DNA of 64,000 nucleotides from Diphasiastrum complanatum (GCA_029204225.1 CM055095.1:43987184-44051183); one strand, 5' to 3'; positions 24,717 to 37,147 are shown, counted from the first letter of the stretch. Notes: a model not told the origin generated them from the letters alone. Program-made: numbers and translations.

Positions 24717-27000
24717 GCAATCGGGGGCTCCCGGGCATGGGAGCAGCCCGAGATCCCCTATGACACTTCGTATTGGATTTTGGAATTGTAATGGCTTCCT
24801 CTTTTCCTCTTCTGCAGGTGACCTACAGTCCTATCTTGCTCGTACGGATATTTTACTTCTAGCAGAGACTCATGAGTCTCAATTTCGTCCTCTTCCTATG
24901 GTGACAAATTTCTCTTGGCACTCGGTATTAGGCTCAGGTGGAGTGGCATGCTTATACAGGGACTGGTATAGTCATACTCTTAAGATGGTTAAGCAAGACC
25001 CGTATGCACGTTTTATATGGTTACAACTAGTTGGACATTCCTTAGGTTTGGCTAGAGATATCTTCTTGGCAATATGTTATATTGCTCCTCAGACCTCGAC
25101 ATTTGCAGATTATGGTGGGGACCCTTTTCAGGTTTTGTCAAAGGATATTATCATCTTTTCTCTCAAGGGATATGTACTTTTGGCGGGGGACTTTAACGCA
25201 CGCACGGCCACCAGACAGATGGAATTGCATGCAGTGACGGATTATCTCCAACTTCATATTTTGGATACAGGTCTTGAGTGAACTTCTCATGATGGGGCTA
25301 CCCCTTCTACTGCATTTGCTGAGCAGCTAGTCAGGATTATTGAGGCACATTCCTTGGTTATTCTGAACGGTTTATTGCAGTGGCCAGATTTTGCAGCTTT
25401 CACTTGTCATCCACATGGAGGTGGACATAGTGTGGTGGGCTACTCGCCAGCCTTGATTCCTCTCATTCACAACTTTACCATTCTTTCTCCCACCCTTGTT
25501 GATCAGTCGCTGCTCTCACTCTCTGTTGGGTAGACTTCTCCCCTCCCAACTACTCGACCCAAGACCGCTAAGCCTCATTTTTCTTTTCGTGCACATCTCA
25601 TCCCACAATACATCCTCACACGCAACACTCTTTTGCAAGATTTTCCCTCCTCTTCTATTGAGCAACAGGCTCGCTTCTTGTCACATTCCCTCATACAAGC
25701 CGCCACCCAGGCCTTTCCCCATTAGACATATTCCACTCACCGAAAGACCTATAACCGATGGTATGATCCTGATTGCACACCTTACATAAGCAAGTAGTAT
25801 TCGCTATGCATCACTCTCCCAATCTTTTGGTGCAAGTACAAAAGCAGTATCGCCATGTAGTCAATAAAAAGAAAAGAGACTATCTAACAAGAGATGGTCA
25901 AAAGCTTATAGACTCCCTTTTCTCTTCCTCCTCTCTTTTCTGGAAACTCTTTTCTAAGAAGTCTTCCTTACTTTCACCCATTGATATCGACTCTTGGGAG
26001 GAATATGCTACTTGCTTAGACACTACTGATGCCCCCCCTATCCCTATCACTCGACCCGCTACATTCTTTCTTTTTACTTTGACGAAATTGAATCTACGAT
26101 TAGGAAAGCCCAACCCCATATAGCGAAAGATGTTGACCACTTAACTCGGACTTTCTCAAACCTGTCTCCCAACTTCTCTCTCTCTCCTTACATTGCCCAC
26201 ACTTTTAACATGGCTGTTACTTGTGGCTTTCCAACCAACTAATGCACGAATCTCTCCATTGGTTGGCGACCCAATGAACGTCGATAACTACCGCACTCTC
26301 ATGCTTAGTCACACGATGGCGAAGCTCTATGGCTCAGTTCTACAGTCTATGGTTGGATCCCAGGCGGAGTCAGATGACTTATTTGCTCTTGGACAAGCTG
26401 GTTTCAGACCCGGATATCTACTATTGATGATGCATTTGTCCTACGTTGCATCATAGATGAGGCTCGACATCAGACACGAAGAGTATACTGCTGCTTTGTG
26501 GATTTCCGCAAGGCCTTTGATTCAATTCCACGGCACCTGCTACTTCAGCGCTTATCCTCACTTGGTTTTTCACAGGATATCATTATGGCTATCAGCACTT
26601 TATATGAGAGGGTATAAGCATGGTTCAGAGATGGCAACAGTTGGTCGTCTTTTATCCAGAGCATAGTTGGGGTCAAGCAGGGATGTCCACTCTCTCCTAC
26701 TCTTTTTGCACTGTACATTGATGATCTAGAGCGGATCATCAAGGAGGAGGGTGGCGATGGATGTCCACTTGTTGATGTTATTATTCCTATCTTACTGTAT
26801 GCGGACGATGTGGCATTGCTATCCTCTACAGCCTCTGGATTACAGCGACATCTTGATGCTCTATATGGTTTTTGCTTAGTGTGGGGCTTGATGGTGAATA
26901 TTGCTAAGACCAAGGTCATGGTGTTTAACACTAACCGGCAGCATATGAGAGATGACACATTCTATTATGATGGACAGCCGCTGGATATTGTTACAGCATT
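24700..27000 (+). pseudogene. LINE ORF2: intact-looking EN start, degenerate RT
   Basis: EN: MTLRIGFWNCNGFLFSS (24757), LLLAETHESQ, SGGVACLYRDWYSH, GYVLLAGDFNARTATRQ, then a TGA at 25279; AFTCHPHGGGHSVVGY follows. RT (from 26193): DPMNVDNYRTLMLSHTMAKL, ALGQAGFRPGY, CCFVDFRKAFDSIPRHLL, GVKQGCPLSPTLFALYIDDL and ILLYADDVALLSST, so YADD is intact. Several stops and frameshifts, including between 25281 and 26193. Confidence 0.78.
24732..24750 (+). promoter_or_regulatory. ORF1/ORF2-junction hairpin
   Basis: CGGGCATGGGAGCAGCCCG again, 16 nt after the ORF1 stop and just before the conserved endonuclease MTLRIGFWN. Its placement suggests a role in ORF2 translation, which is inference. Confidence 0.6.
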
Positions 27001-28198
27001 TAGGGCAGTGAGCAGCAGAGGTTCAGGTGGGGTTGCATGTCTATATCAGGAATCTTTACAGCCGGTCCTTCAGTTAGTCAGCTAGGATGAGCATGCGTGT
27101 TATCTTTGGATTTGCCTCATTGGTCAGAGTCTTGGATTGGATAGGGATACTTTTATAGCCATTTCGTATTTTCCTCCTAAGACATCTACTTTTGCTGATC
27201 GTACCGATTGTCCATATCGAGATCCTTCTTGCAGAGTTTGCCATTCCACCCATTCAAATAGATGCCGCTTTACATCTTATCACATATATTCAGAGAGTCC
27301 AGGCTCTGCCCGATGCAGATATGAGATATACACAGATAGCACTTGTTTCCTCACACTCACTTCATGACCAGTGCTATCGACTGTCGTGGTTCTCCCATGC
27401 ATCCCACTTCCTCCTTGAGTCATTTGGTATCCACATTACAGAGCTTCCCTCAGGGACTCATCAGTATATCAGGCACGTCTTATATCAAGCATACCTTCCG
27501 ATATCCTCCATTATGCAGAGCGTGGTCATATTATATTCACTAGTGATTTTAATGCTAAACTCACTGGTATTTCATGACATTGCAGACTCACTTCGCATAC
27601 GGGCCCTTGATGATGGGGACATGGGTATTACCAGGACTTCTGTTGATGATGCCGATCCAATCACGACCTATGGTGAGTATCTACTTCATCTGGGAGCAGC
27701 TCATGAGTTAGCCATTAATGGTCTCTCATACTGGGCCAATTTTGGTGCCTTCACGTGCCATCCTCATAGCGACGGTCATAGTGGGGTGGATTATCTCATG
27801 GGATCCCCCCCTCTTATCGCTCTCATCTCTGATTTTCACATCTCATCCACTACATTGTCCGATCATTCACGCCTATCTTTTTGCCTTGGGCATATCGCAT
27901 GATCTAATATACATCCTACTCATGTTACTACCCCTAAGCGTGCACCTACATACTGTTTAGATCCCATCCCCTTTCCTCAATACAAAGAATCTCTTACCAC
28001 CTTACTTCATCACTTCCCTATTGATACTTCACTGGAGGATCAAGCTACTTTCCTCACTAATGCTCTTCATACGGCAGCCACACTTGTTTTCCCTTCTCGT
28101 CGACCTCCAACCAACTCTCTTACACGTAAATCTCGTGCTCCTAAACAACCTTGGTATGACTCTGACTGTCTTCTCCTTCATCAACAAGTTATCCAGTG
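27001..28198 (+). pseudogene. Chimeric LINE endonuclease with inserted RT-tail segment
   Basis: EN sequence (GSGGVACLYQESLQP, DRDTFIAISYFPPKTSTFAD) runs to about 27225. A segment of about 280 bp follows that belongs to the ORF2 tail (AEFAIPPIQIDAALHLITYI, LPSGTHQYIRHVLYQAY). EN then resumes at about 27510 (HIIFTSDFNAKLTGI, RIRALDDGDMGITRTSVDDA, HSGVDYLMGSP, STTLSDHSRLSF). The copy continues at 34863 on the other side of a gypsy insertion. Confidence 0.7.
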
Positions 28199-28649
28199 AG
28201 TTATGAACGTAGCCACGGCAGATCTAGATTTAGTCTATGAAAGCATCACATAAGCAAGACTTAACCCTAGAAAGTAGGAGAGAGAAAGCTTAAAGAGACT
28301 AAAGAAGGAGATCATATCATAAGCCAAGTAACAAATGACACAGAATCCCTACTTATAGCCAAGAGGAAGCCCTAAAAGGAAGCTTCCAGTGGCTAGGGCC
28401 AAACTGAGAGGGAAAATAGTGCGCCCTCCAAGAAGGCCCCCACTCTCAGTAATATGACCAAATAACCAATATAGTGAATCATAGGGCCCAAGGCCAATAA
28501 TATGGTCTAAATGTCAATAATAGGGCCCAAGGCCAACCATATAGTCTAAATGTCAAATAATGAATAAAAAAGGGCCCAAAGCCTGCCTATGAATAAAGTA
28601 AAGTAAATGTAAATGGACATGGCGAATGTAATGAGCCGAGTCCATAACT
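28199..28649 (-). repeat. 3' LTR of the young gypsy
   Basis: 451 bp with outer ends AGTTATG / CATAACT in inverted orientation. It is nearly identical to 34412-34862. A related LTR is present at 50530-50943 and two at 51944-54447. Confidence 0.92.
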
Positions 28650-28693
28650 CTCCCCGACACAAAAATAAGACCCAACTGCCATAACGGACTGGA

Positions 28694-31600
28694 TCAAGTA
28701 ACAGCAAGCCCTGGAGGATCAACTAGAACAGCATCTGGTGTAGTAACAATTGGAGCAACAGCTGATGTAGAGGAATCAACAAGTGCGGCAAGAGCACGAG
28801 CCTGATCCGCAAGTGACGGTGTATGATAAAAGACATCAATAGGCTCCCATGTGGCCTCCTCAACAGGACGACCATCCCACTAGACTAGGAACTGAATCTG
28901 CCGGCGGCGTCGACTATGATGCAAACGCACCTGAAGGATAGCAGCAGGTAATAAAGGAAAGAGATCCGGTGCAGTAGGAAACTCAGCATCACAAGGAGCA
29001 TCATCCTCAATAGCAGCACGTAATAAACTGACATGGAATATATCACAGGCACGTGTGGAAGCAGGAAGCTGAAGACGATATGTAACTGGACTAAGAACCT
29101 CCAATATACAATAAGGCCCATAATAACGTGGTGCAAGCTTCTCAGTAGAAGCATGGCCCTGAATAAAATGATGACGTGCAAACCGCAGGCGTAGATATAC
29201 CATATCACCAACATGAAACTCAACATGACGTCGATGACGATCAACTGAAGCCTGATAACGCTGCTGGACCTGCTACAAATGGGAACTGGCCTGGAGAATA
29301 AGCTCGCGAGCACTTGATAGAAATGAAGACAATGTCACAGGTGTATCCTCGGGAGGAAGAGGAATACCAGGTAAAAGAGGTGCATAACCATGAGATAATA
29401 AAAATGGTGCAACGCCGGTGCTGGTACTAACAGAGCTGTTATAGCTATACTCTGCCAAACATAAGTGCTGATCCCAATCCGTCCCTGAAGGAGTAACAAA
29501 ATGGCGCAAATAATCCTCAAGGATCCTGTTAAGGACCTCAGACTGCCCATCAGAAGTAGAATGATAAGCAGACCCCATAAAAAGCTGTACATCCAATATA
29601 CGCATAAGCTCTGTCCAGAGCAATAATGTAAACTTACTATCCCGATCAAAAAGGATAGTACGAGGAAACCCATGTAGGCGAAATATCTTTGAAAGGAACA
29701 AGCGTGCACACTGCTCTGCTGTGATAGTACCGCGGACGGGTATGAAATGTGCCTGTTTCGAGAACCTGTCAACTACCACCATACATGAATCGTGACCACG
29801 ACGGGTGCAGGGAAGGCCAATGATGAAGTCCATAGAAACATCAGTCCACTGGCGGTGAGGAATAGGCCAACTCTGAAGCAAACCAACGGACTTAGCACGG
29901 GAGTACTTATTACGTAAGCAGAAAGGACAGGTACGAATAAGTACAACAAGCTCTTTCCCTAGGGATGGCCAATAGAAATGATCCTTAGGACGAGCATAAG
30001 ACATCTGAAAACCAAAATGACCCCCAACTGGGGACGAATGAGCATCCGACAACAACTGAGAACGGATACCCAAAGAACTAGGAATACAAAGAGAACCATA
30101 ATGATAAAGACGGTGGTCAACAATGGAATAAGCCTGATGAGGTGAAGACGACATAGGTGGAGCAGAACTATAAACATCACGAAAATCAGAACATGTAAGA
30201 TAAGCAGATGGAAGATCATCAAACCAAGAAGGGATCGTGGCAACAAGGGTATTCAATAAAGCAGGAAGTCTAGACAATGCGTCAGCAGCAGTGTTAGCAC
30301 GACCAGGACGATACAAAATAGAAAAATCAAAAGATTGTAAAAACTGCAACCAACGAAACTGACGATCACTAAGATCACACTGGGAGAAGAGATAACGTAA
30401 GGACTGATGATCAGTAACGATATCAAAAGGAACACGGTACAGGTAATGGCGCCACTTCTTAAGAGCATAGATAATGGCAAGAAGCTCTTTCTCATGGACA
30501 GAATAACGTTGCTCATAAGAGCATAAACGACGCGACTCATAAGCAATAATACACTGAGACTGACGAAGCAAGGCACCCAAACCAACATTACTAGCATCGG
30601 TCTCAACAATAAATTTCTGATCAAACTGTGGTAAACACAGGACAGAGGCCTCCACAACAGCACTACGAAGAGAGTCAAAGGCGAACTGACAATCAGAAGT
30701 CCAAACAAAAGCACTAGACTTCTTCAAAAGGGCATGAAGAGGGGCAGCCACAGTGGCAAAGTGAGGAACAGGACGACGAAGGTGAGTAGTGAGACCAAGA
30801 AACATACGAAGATGGTGGACATCTGTGGGAACAGGCCAATCAGCGATTGCCCGAACCTTATGAGGGTCCAAACGAATACGACCATCACAAATGAGAAATC
30901 CTAAAAACTCAATCTCAACAACAGCAAAGGAACACTTAGAAAGTTTAGCAAACAACTGGTGATGAACAAGCAATTGAAAAACAGATGAAAGATGTAACAC
31001 ATGCTCATCAAGAGTCTTACTAAAAACAAGAATATCATCAAAATAAACTAAAACACAACGACCAAGGAGAGGATGCATGATGTTATTCATCACATTCTGG
31101 AACGTAGGTGGACCATTAGTAACACCAAAAGGAAGAACACGAAACTCATACAAACCAAGATGGGTACGAAACGCAGTCTTGTGTTCGTCCGAAGGATGCA
31201 TCCTAGTCTGGTGATAGCTGGAACGTAAGTCTATCTTAGAAAAAAGATGAGAGGTGCCTAACTGGTCAAAGAGATCATCCATGTGAGGAATAGGATACTG
31301 GTTACGGATGGTCAACTTATTGAGGGCACAATAATCAATGCAGAGGCGTTTGGAACCATCTTTCTTACTGACAAGGAGAACAGGGGCACCAAAAGGACTG
31401 TGACTAGGAACAATAAGGCCCTGATCTAGTAAAGCGGTAATCTGAAGTTCAACCTCATCACGCTCAGACTTAGACATACGGTAAGGAGGCCGGGAGGGAG
31501 GAGCAGAACCAAGACGCAAATCAATATGGTGGTTCACATCACGTAATGGTGGTAGCGTCGTAGGTTCTGAAAAGACAAATGCATACTGATGTAATAAGTC

Positions 31601-33398
31601 GAAGATCACCTGAGGAACAGCTACTGGAGGAGAGGTAGTCACGGGAGAATCTGCTGCAGCACGCTGAACACATAATAAAGCTGCACAATGAGCCTTAGGT
31701 AGGCTGCGGATAAACTGCTTCCCGCCGATCAGCTGGAAATCTGCCTGAGAATCAATACCAGCAAGTGAGTGGGTCACTGCATCATGAACAAATGTCAATG
31801 TCTGCTGAGCCAGGTCCAAAGTAACCGCTCCCAATGAAGCAAACCAATCAGCACCAAGGATAAGGTCATAGCGCTCCAGAGGAATGATATAAAGATCTGC
31901 CTGTCCAGAAAAATCACCAATGCGGTAGGATAATCCCTGAAACATCTGAGAACTAGGAAATGAGTGAGAACTGGCAACCTCGACTGTGAGAGGCTGTGGA
32001 GCAGGAATAGGTGAAGCGCGTATTCGGCTGAGAACATAACTGCTGATAAAGGAATGAGTGCTGCCGGTATCAACTAAAGCAATATACTCACGACCAGAAA
32101 TGCACACACGTAGCCGAATGGAGCGAGGACCGGGGCACCCTGTCCAGGTAGCATAAGCAAGCTGAGCATGGCAAGTAGCAGGAAGTAAATTAGTAGAAGG
32201 CTCAGGAGATAGATCAGGCTCATCAGATATATGAATGTAGATATCGGACTCATCTGGGGTAGTGCCCTCATGGTAGAAAACAACAGTAGAAGTAGGCAGG
32301 GGCTGGCGGCAATCACGGGCAATGTGGTCAGGACTCTTACAACGAAAGCAAAGACGCTTCTGCTGAATGTCAGCGAACTCTGCAGACGTGTAACGTCGGA
32401 CACAAGCAGGACGAGGAGGCGAAGGGCGAGGAGCGGGAGAAGTAAGAGAAGAGGTCGGGACGACAGTGGAGGGGGCAGATGGGGCCGGAGATGGTAGAGG
32501 TGAAAGAGATGGACGGGTTCGGGAAAAGCAAAAGGGAGCAGGATCAGGGTACTTATGCTGTAAAGTACTAGCAAGGGACATGGCCTCAACAAGTGTGGGT
32601 GGACGGAAAGAAGAGACATCGTATCGTAGAGCACCACGAAGTCCAGCAATGTAGCGAGAAATAAGCTCAGTGGGCTGAAGATCTGTAAAGAGGTAGGAAA
32701 GGTCCAAAAACTGATCTGTATAGGAAGAAAGATCACCAGTCTGAGTAAGACTACGGAATATATCACGCTGGCGGCTCAGCCACTAAGGGTCAATCATAGC
32801 ATGACGAAGATCACGACGAAAGGTAGGCCATAACTGGAGACCGTCCCGATCAGGGTCAAGTCGGTAAACCCGCCACCAAGTGGCAGCACGTCCATCTAAA
32901 TGTAAGGCGGCTAACTGGATCTTCTGAGGATCAGTCTTAGGGTAAATCTGAAAATAAGTATCAAGCTTTGCAAACCAATTCTCTAACAAGTTCCCGTCAG
33001 AGGAACCAGAATAGGTGGCAAGCTGTACCCGATCACGAAAATCTCGAGCAAAAATGTGGCTCAGGAGCTAGATGTCGTGGAAAATGTGACTCAGGAGCTG
33101 TAAGACGTGGAAAACCGGGTGGTGGGTTAGGTGGATGCCCACCGCCAAAGGAAGTAGACGAGGATGGAAGTCCAAATGGAGACCCAAATGATGAATGAAC
33201 AGGGGCTTTGCCAGGTCCATGTGGCTGTAAGGAATCAATTTGTGACTGCATAGTGGCAAAGCCGGTCTGTAGAGTGGTAAAACCGGTCATCATTTGGTCG
33301 AAATGACTACTGAGGAGAGTAAGAGAGTCACGCATATCAGCAAACTGTTCATCTAAAGGTCCGGAATGACTCGCAGGTGTAGTGGGTGAGGTAGCCAT
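28694..33398 (-). pseudogene. gypsy gag-pol polyprotein, four lesions
   Basis: Gag begins MATSPTTPASHSG at 33398. A frameshift at about 33045 is followed by LLENWFAKLDTYFQIYPKTD and a TAG at 32783-32785. A 1144-codon frame (32707-29273) then holds zinc knuckle CFRCKSPDHIARDC, protease ALVDTGSTHSFIS, RT (KRLCIDYCALNKL, VLVYFDDILVFS), RNase H (VETDASNVGLGALL) and integrase (VSMDFIIGLPC, LFDRDSKFT, TSDGQSEVLNRILE). TAG at 29273-29275 interrupts the region before VYLRLRFARHHF. TAG at 28880-28882 interrupts the chromodomain (WDGRPVEEATWEPIDVFYHT), which ends at 28694. Domain order PR-RT-RH-INT-chromo defines Ty3/gypsy chromoviruses. Confidence 0.9.
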
Positions 33399-34399
33399 GA
33401 GGAAGAAAAAGTAAGCGAGAAAAGAAATGTGCTAAACAATTGGACAAACTGAAGGAGAGGACATGAGTCGTCACAACAGGCACGCCAATGAAAAGACACA
33501 ATAGAACTCGCGATGTAAGATGAACGGAAAGGACAACTAAGTAAGAAATACCTCGTAATCGCAACCGGAAGTGAGCTGAAAAATAGCGGCGACATGTCGA
33601 GGTACCGAGCAGCCTCCAGATGCTAAGGGCCCGACAACGTGGAGTAAACGGTGGGTAAAAGTATGGGAAACAATAATGGACTATGGGGCTGGAAAGGGAG
33701 CAGCCAAGGAAAGGAAGTGATAACAAAAAGGAGGTATGGGCAGAGAGGAAACAAGGCTGAAAAATCAGAGATCGCCCTTTAAGGGTAAAAAAAAGTTTGC
33801 GATAAAGGCGGGGAGCAATCCCGATGCGCGATGAAGTTGGGTGGGAGTGGCTTTTTAAGCATCTAGGCGTGTTTGTATTGTCCGGGGTAGGGTTGCGAAC
33901 ACAGACAGCAGTGTAGGAGGGTGAGCTGAAATTGAGGCGGATGTAGGGCGCCAACTATGGTGGTGTGTGGGCGTCCAAGAGAGGTAGTAAACGGCAAAAA
34001 ACAATTGGATCAAAAAGATGGGTTGGTAGGGCGCTAGGAGTGGCTGATGGAAGGTGGCGAATAGGGGCAGCAAAAAGTGGAAATTTTCAGCAAAGGAAGG
34101 AGCAGTAGGGCGCTGGTCAGCAAGCATGAGGGCGCCCAATAGGGCAGCAAATAGGAGGCAGTAGGGCGCCCAAAATAGGGGAGGAAAAAGGCTGAAAATG
34201 CAGCAGTAGGCAGCCAACAAGAGGGCGCTAGAAATGGGCAGCAAGTGGGCGCCTGTCCTCCTCCGATCCGTCGTGAAAATCTGCAAGACAAGTGTGGAGA
34301 CATGCTGAAGATCCGGCTGAAAAATGGTGAAGATCCAAGTTGAAGATGGGCGCCCTCCTGTGAGAGAAAAATCTGCTCAATGGAGATGCTCAGGAAAGT
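33399..34399 (-). other. gypsy 5' leader with repeated GGGCGC motifs
   Basis: About 1 kb between PBS and gag with no conserved coding. GGGCG(C/T) occurs about nine times between 33945 and 34356, and five of these form the palindrome GGCGCC. Retroelement leaders carry packaging and dimerisation signals, and the repeats are candidates for such a role (inference). Confidence 0.6.
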
Positions 34400-34411
34400 G
34401 CTCTGATACCA
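34400..34411 (-). other. Primer binding site, initiator tRNA-Met
   Basis: On the minus strand TGGTATCAGAGC directly follows the LTR end CATAACT. This is the standard plant retrotransposon PBS complementary to the 3' end of initiator tRNA-Met. Confidence 0.92.
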
Positions 34412-34862
34412 AGTTATGAACGTAGCCACGGCTGATCTAGATTTAGTCTATGAAAGCATCACATAAGCAAGACTTAACCCTAGAAAGCAGGAGAGAGAAA
34501 GCTTAAAGAGACTAAAGAAGGAGATCATATCATAAGCCAAGTAACAAATGACACAGAATCCCTACTTATAGCCAAGAGGAAGCCCTAAAAGGAAGCTTCC
34601 AGTGGCTAGGGCCAAACTGAGAGGGAAAATAGTGCGCCCTCCAAGAAGGCCCCCACTCTCAGTAATATGACCAAATAACCAATATAGTGAACCATAGGGC
34701 CCAAGGCCAATAATATGGTCTAAATGTCAATAATAGGGCCCAAGGCCAACCATATAGTCTAAATGTCAAATAATGAATAAAAAAGGGCCCAAAGCCTGCT
34801 TATGCATAAAGTAAAGTAAATGTAAATGGACATGGCGAATGTAATGAGCCGAGTCCATAACT
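34412..34862 (-). repeat. 5' LTR of the young gypsy
   Basis: 451 bp, the partner of 28199-28649, with about five differences. The TSD copy CAATG follows at 34863-34867. Confidence 0.92.
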
Positions 34863-37147
34863 CAATGTCAATCCCCCTATCTCCTCCATGATATCCTGCA
34901 CACATACCGAAAGGTCCTCCGCAATAAAAAAACACACTTATGACACGAATAAGGGAAAAAGGCTTATTAATCTTCTTTCCAGTTCCTCTACTGGTGCTTT
35001 TGGTGCGCCTTTACCCCTCGTTCTCCACCCCATTGACTGATCTCCATATTTGGACTGAATATGCGACCACTTTATATACTTTACGTACTGATATCCCAAT
35101 TGTTATTTCTCCTTGTCCATCTAGGTTTTCGTTCTTCACTGCTGACATGGTTGACACATTAGCACCGATGTTGTCCACTCTCCTTAACCAAGCAGTTATT
35201 CACGGTTTTCCCTCTTCCTGGTGCACTAATATCATCCACCCCATCCACAAGAGCGGGGATCCCATGAAACCTGATAACTATCGCACTATTATGATTGGAC
35301 ATATTATTGCTAAGCTCTATGGCACCATTCTCCAGTCAGCAGTCAGTATAGAGGCAGAGACTCGAAGACTTTATGCTTTGGGTAAGGCTGGTTTTCGGAC
35401 ACACTACTCTACTATAGACCACATCCTTACAATCTGATCTATCATTGAGCAAGCTAGACACAGACGAGAGCGAGTTTATTGCTGCTTTGTGGACTTTAGG
35501 AAAGTTTTTGACTCAGTTCCATGCCATTTACTCATCCAGAGGCTCAGGGCCTTAGGCTTTTCCACAGATACCATTTTGGCAGTGATGGCATTATATGAGA
35601 GAGTTTTGGGTTGTTTTCGAGAATCATCAGGCATTTCCGACCCAGTATGGAGCACCGTTGGGGTGAAACAGGGATGTTCCCTTTCACCTATGCTTTTTGG
35701 CCTATATATTGATGAGCTCGGGACAGTTATCAAACAGGATGGTGGGATCGGCTATAATCTAGGTGACATACTTATTGCTATACTGCTATATGTTGACAAT
35801 ATGGCTTTAGTCTCACCAACTAGAGAGGGACTCCAGAGACATTTGGATAGCCTACACACTTTTTGCACCCGTTGGGGAAAGAGGGTGAATATATCGAAGA
35901 CCAAAGTGATGGTCTTCAATACTTCCAGAGCCTTCATGCAGCGTCAGGAGATTTTCCTTGATGGTCAGCCCTTGGAGATTGTTTCATCTTACACTTATTT
36001 GGGTGTGCTATTTAATGGTCCGATTTTCAGTATGCGGCAGGCAGCCTCAGATCGACTTGGGAAAAGTCATGCATTCGTCGTCCAACTTGAGAGACTTTGT
36101 TTCAGGAGTTACATTCATGATGCTCCCAGTAAGTGCCGTCTCTTTGACAATATGGTCACTCCTACAGCTTTATATGCGGCAAAGGTTTGGTGTGCAGGTC
36201 TGACCTCCTCGGATTGGTCTCGTATATCTCGACTCCAGACCTCTATGCTCTCTCGGATGATTAGGGCTAAGCCCTCAGTTCCACACCATATTATCACTGC
36301 TGAGTTTGTTGTTCCTCCTATTTTAGTAAATGCCCTTTTTAGGCTAATTATATATATCCAGAGAGTATTGGCTCTCCCTTCTGGCAGATATTCCTACCTT
36401 GCAATCACATCCTCGAGGCTACTCTATGATAGTGGAGTCCATTTCTCATGGTACTCTCAGGCTGCACGCCTCTTGAGCTCATTTGGTATTTCAGTTTTTG
36501 ATCTCCCAGCAGGCACTCATGAGTACATTAGACGTTTCATTTATCTGGCTTATATCCAACATACTTGGCAGGGGTAGTTGAGTGTCAAATCGGATTTCTA
36601 TCGGACACATTTCCTAGAGCTTGATGGAGCAGGTTTTCCTATACAGGCACACTATCTAGACTATGGACTCTCACATTGTTTACGGTTTACTCTTGGATAG
36701 TTTAGGGTTTCTTCCCACCAGCTTGCTATTGAGACTGGTCATTACCAGGGTACTGCACGTGAGGACAGATTATGTCAGATGTGTTCCTTGCGAGAGATCG
36801 AGTCGGAGGAGCATTTCCTTTTTAGATGTTTGGCCTATTATGAGATTCGGGGACGTTACCATTGTCTTTTCAGAGATGCATCCACCTTACATTCTCTTAT
36901 CACTCATGTGGATCCTAGATGTGTCGCCCTTATGATATACGAGATGTCCTTGTTACAAAGAGCCCGTCCTTCGGTGGATAGTGATACACAGCCTCAGATT
37001 ACGGACTTTTTCACTAGTCGCCGTCCTCGACCAGATTCAGTCTCAGACGATGACATCGACATTGACCTAGCTCATCGAGATCAGAGACAACGTTTGACCT
37101 CAGGTATTACCATGGTCCGAGCACTTTCGGTTACTAGGAGAGTTTGA
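34863..37147 (+). pseudogene. LINE ORF2 3' part (RT and zinc tail), interrupted by gypsy
   Basis: It continues the LINE at 27001-28198. RT: FPSSWCTNIIHPIHKSGDPM, YRTIMIGHIIAKLYGT, a TGA at about 35436, CCFVDFRKVFDSVPCHLL, GVKQGCSLSPMLFGLYIDEL and ILLYVDNMALVSPTREG. The YADD box is changed to YVDN, so RT is inactive. Connection: LDGQPLEIVSSYTYLGVLF, LTSSDWSRISRLQTSMLSRM, HEYIRRFIYLAY. C-terminal zinc region: LCQMCSLREIESEEHFLFRC. Otherwise one of the longest open LINE frames (35489-36577). Confidence 0.82.

Larger units (their letters stand above)
24293..27000 (+). mobile_element. LINE copy with ORF1 3' half and ORF2
   Basis: It starts directly after the (CTTT)n tail of the preceding element. 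It contains the ORF1 C-terminal half, junction hairpin, EN and most of RT, and breaks off at about 27000 inside the sequence after SYTYLG-type RT motifs. There the frame passes into EN sequence of another copy. Confidence 0.75.
28199..34862 (-). mobile_element. Young Ty3/gypsy chromovirus-type retrotransposon
   Basis: A 6,664-bp element inserted in a LINE, transcribed on the minus strand. The two 451-bp LTRs differ at about five positions by eye. The PBS is complementary to initiator tRNA-Met and adjoins the 5' LTR; the PPT (GTCGGGGAG) adjoins the 3' LTR. The flanking 5-bp TSD is CAGTG/CAATG. A gag-pol frame with zinc knuckle, protease, RT, RNase H, integrase and chromodomain is broken by three TAG stops and one frameshift. 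Confidence 0.92.

Noticed and set aside
29335-32766. Several 90-230-codon minus-strand frames overlapping the gypsy pol
   Set aside because: They are alternative-frame shadows of the pol frame and show hydrophobic, composition-driven translations.
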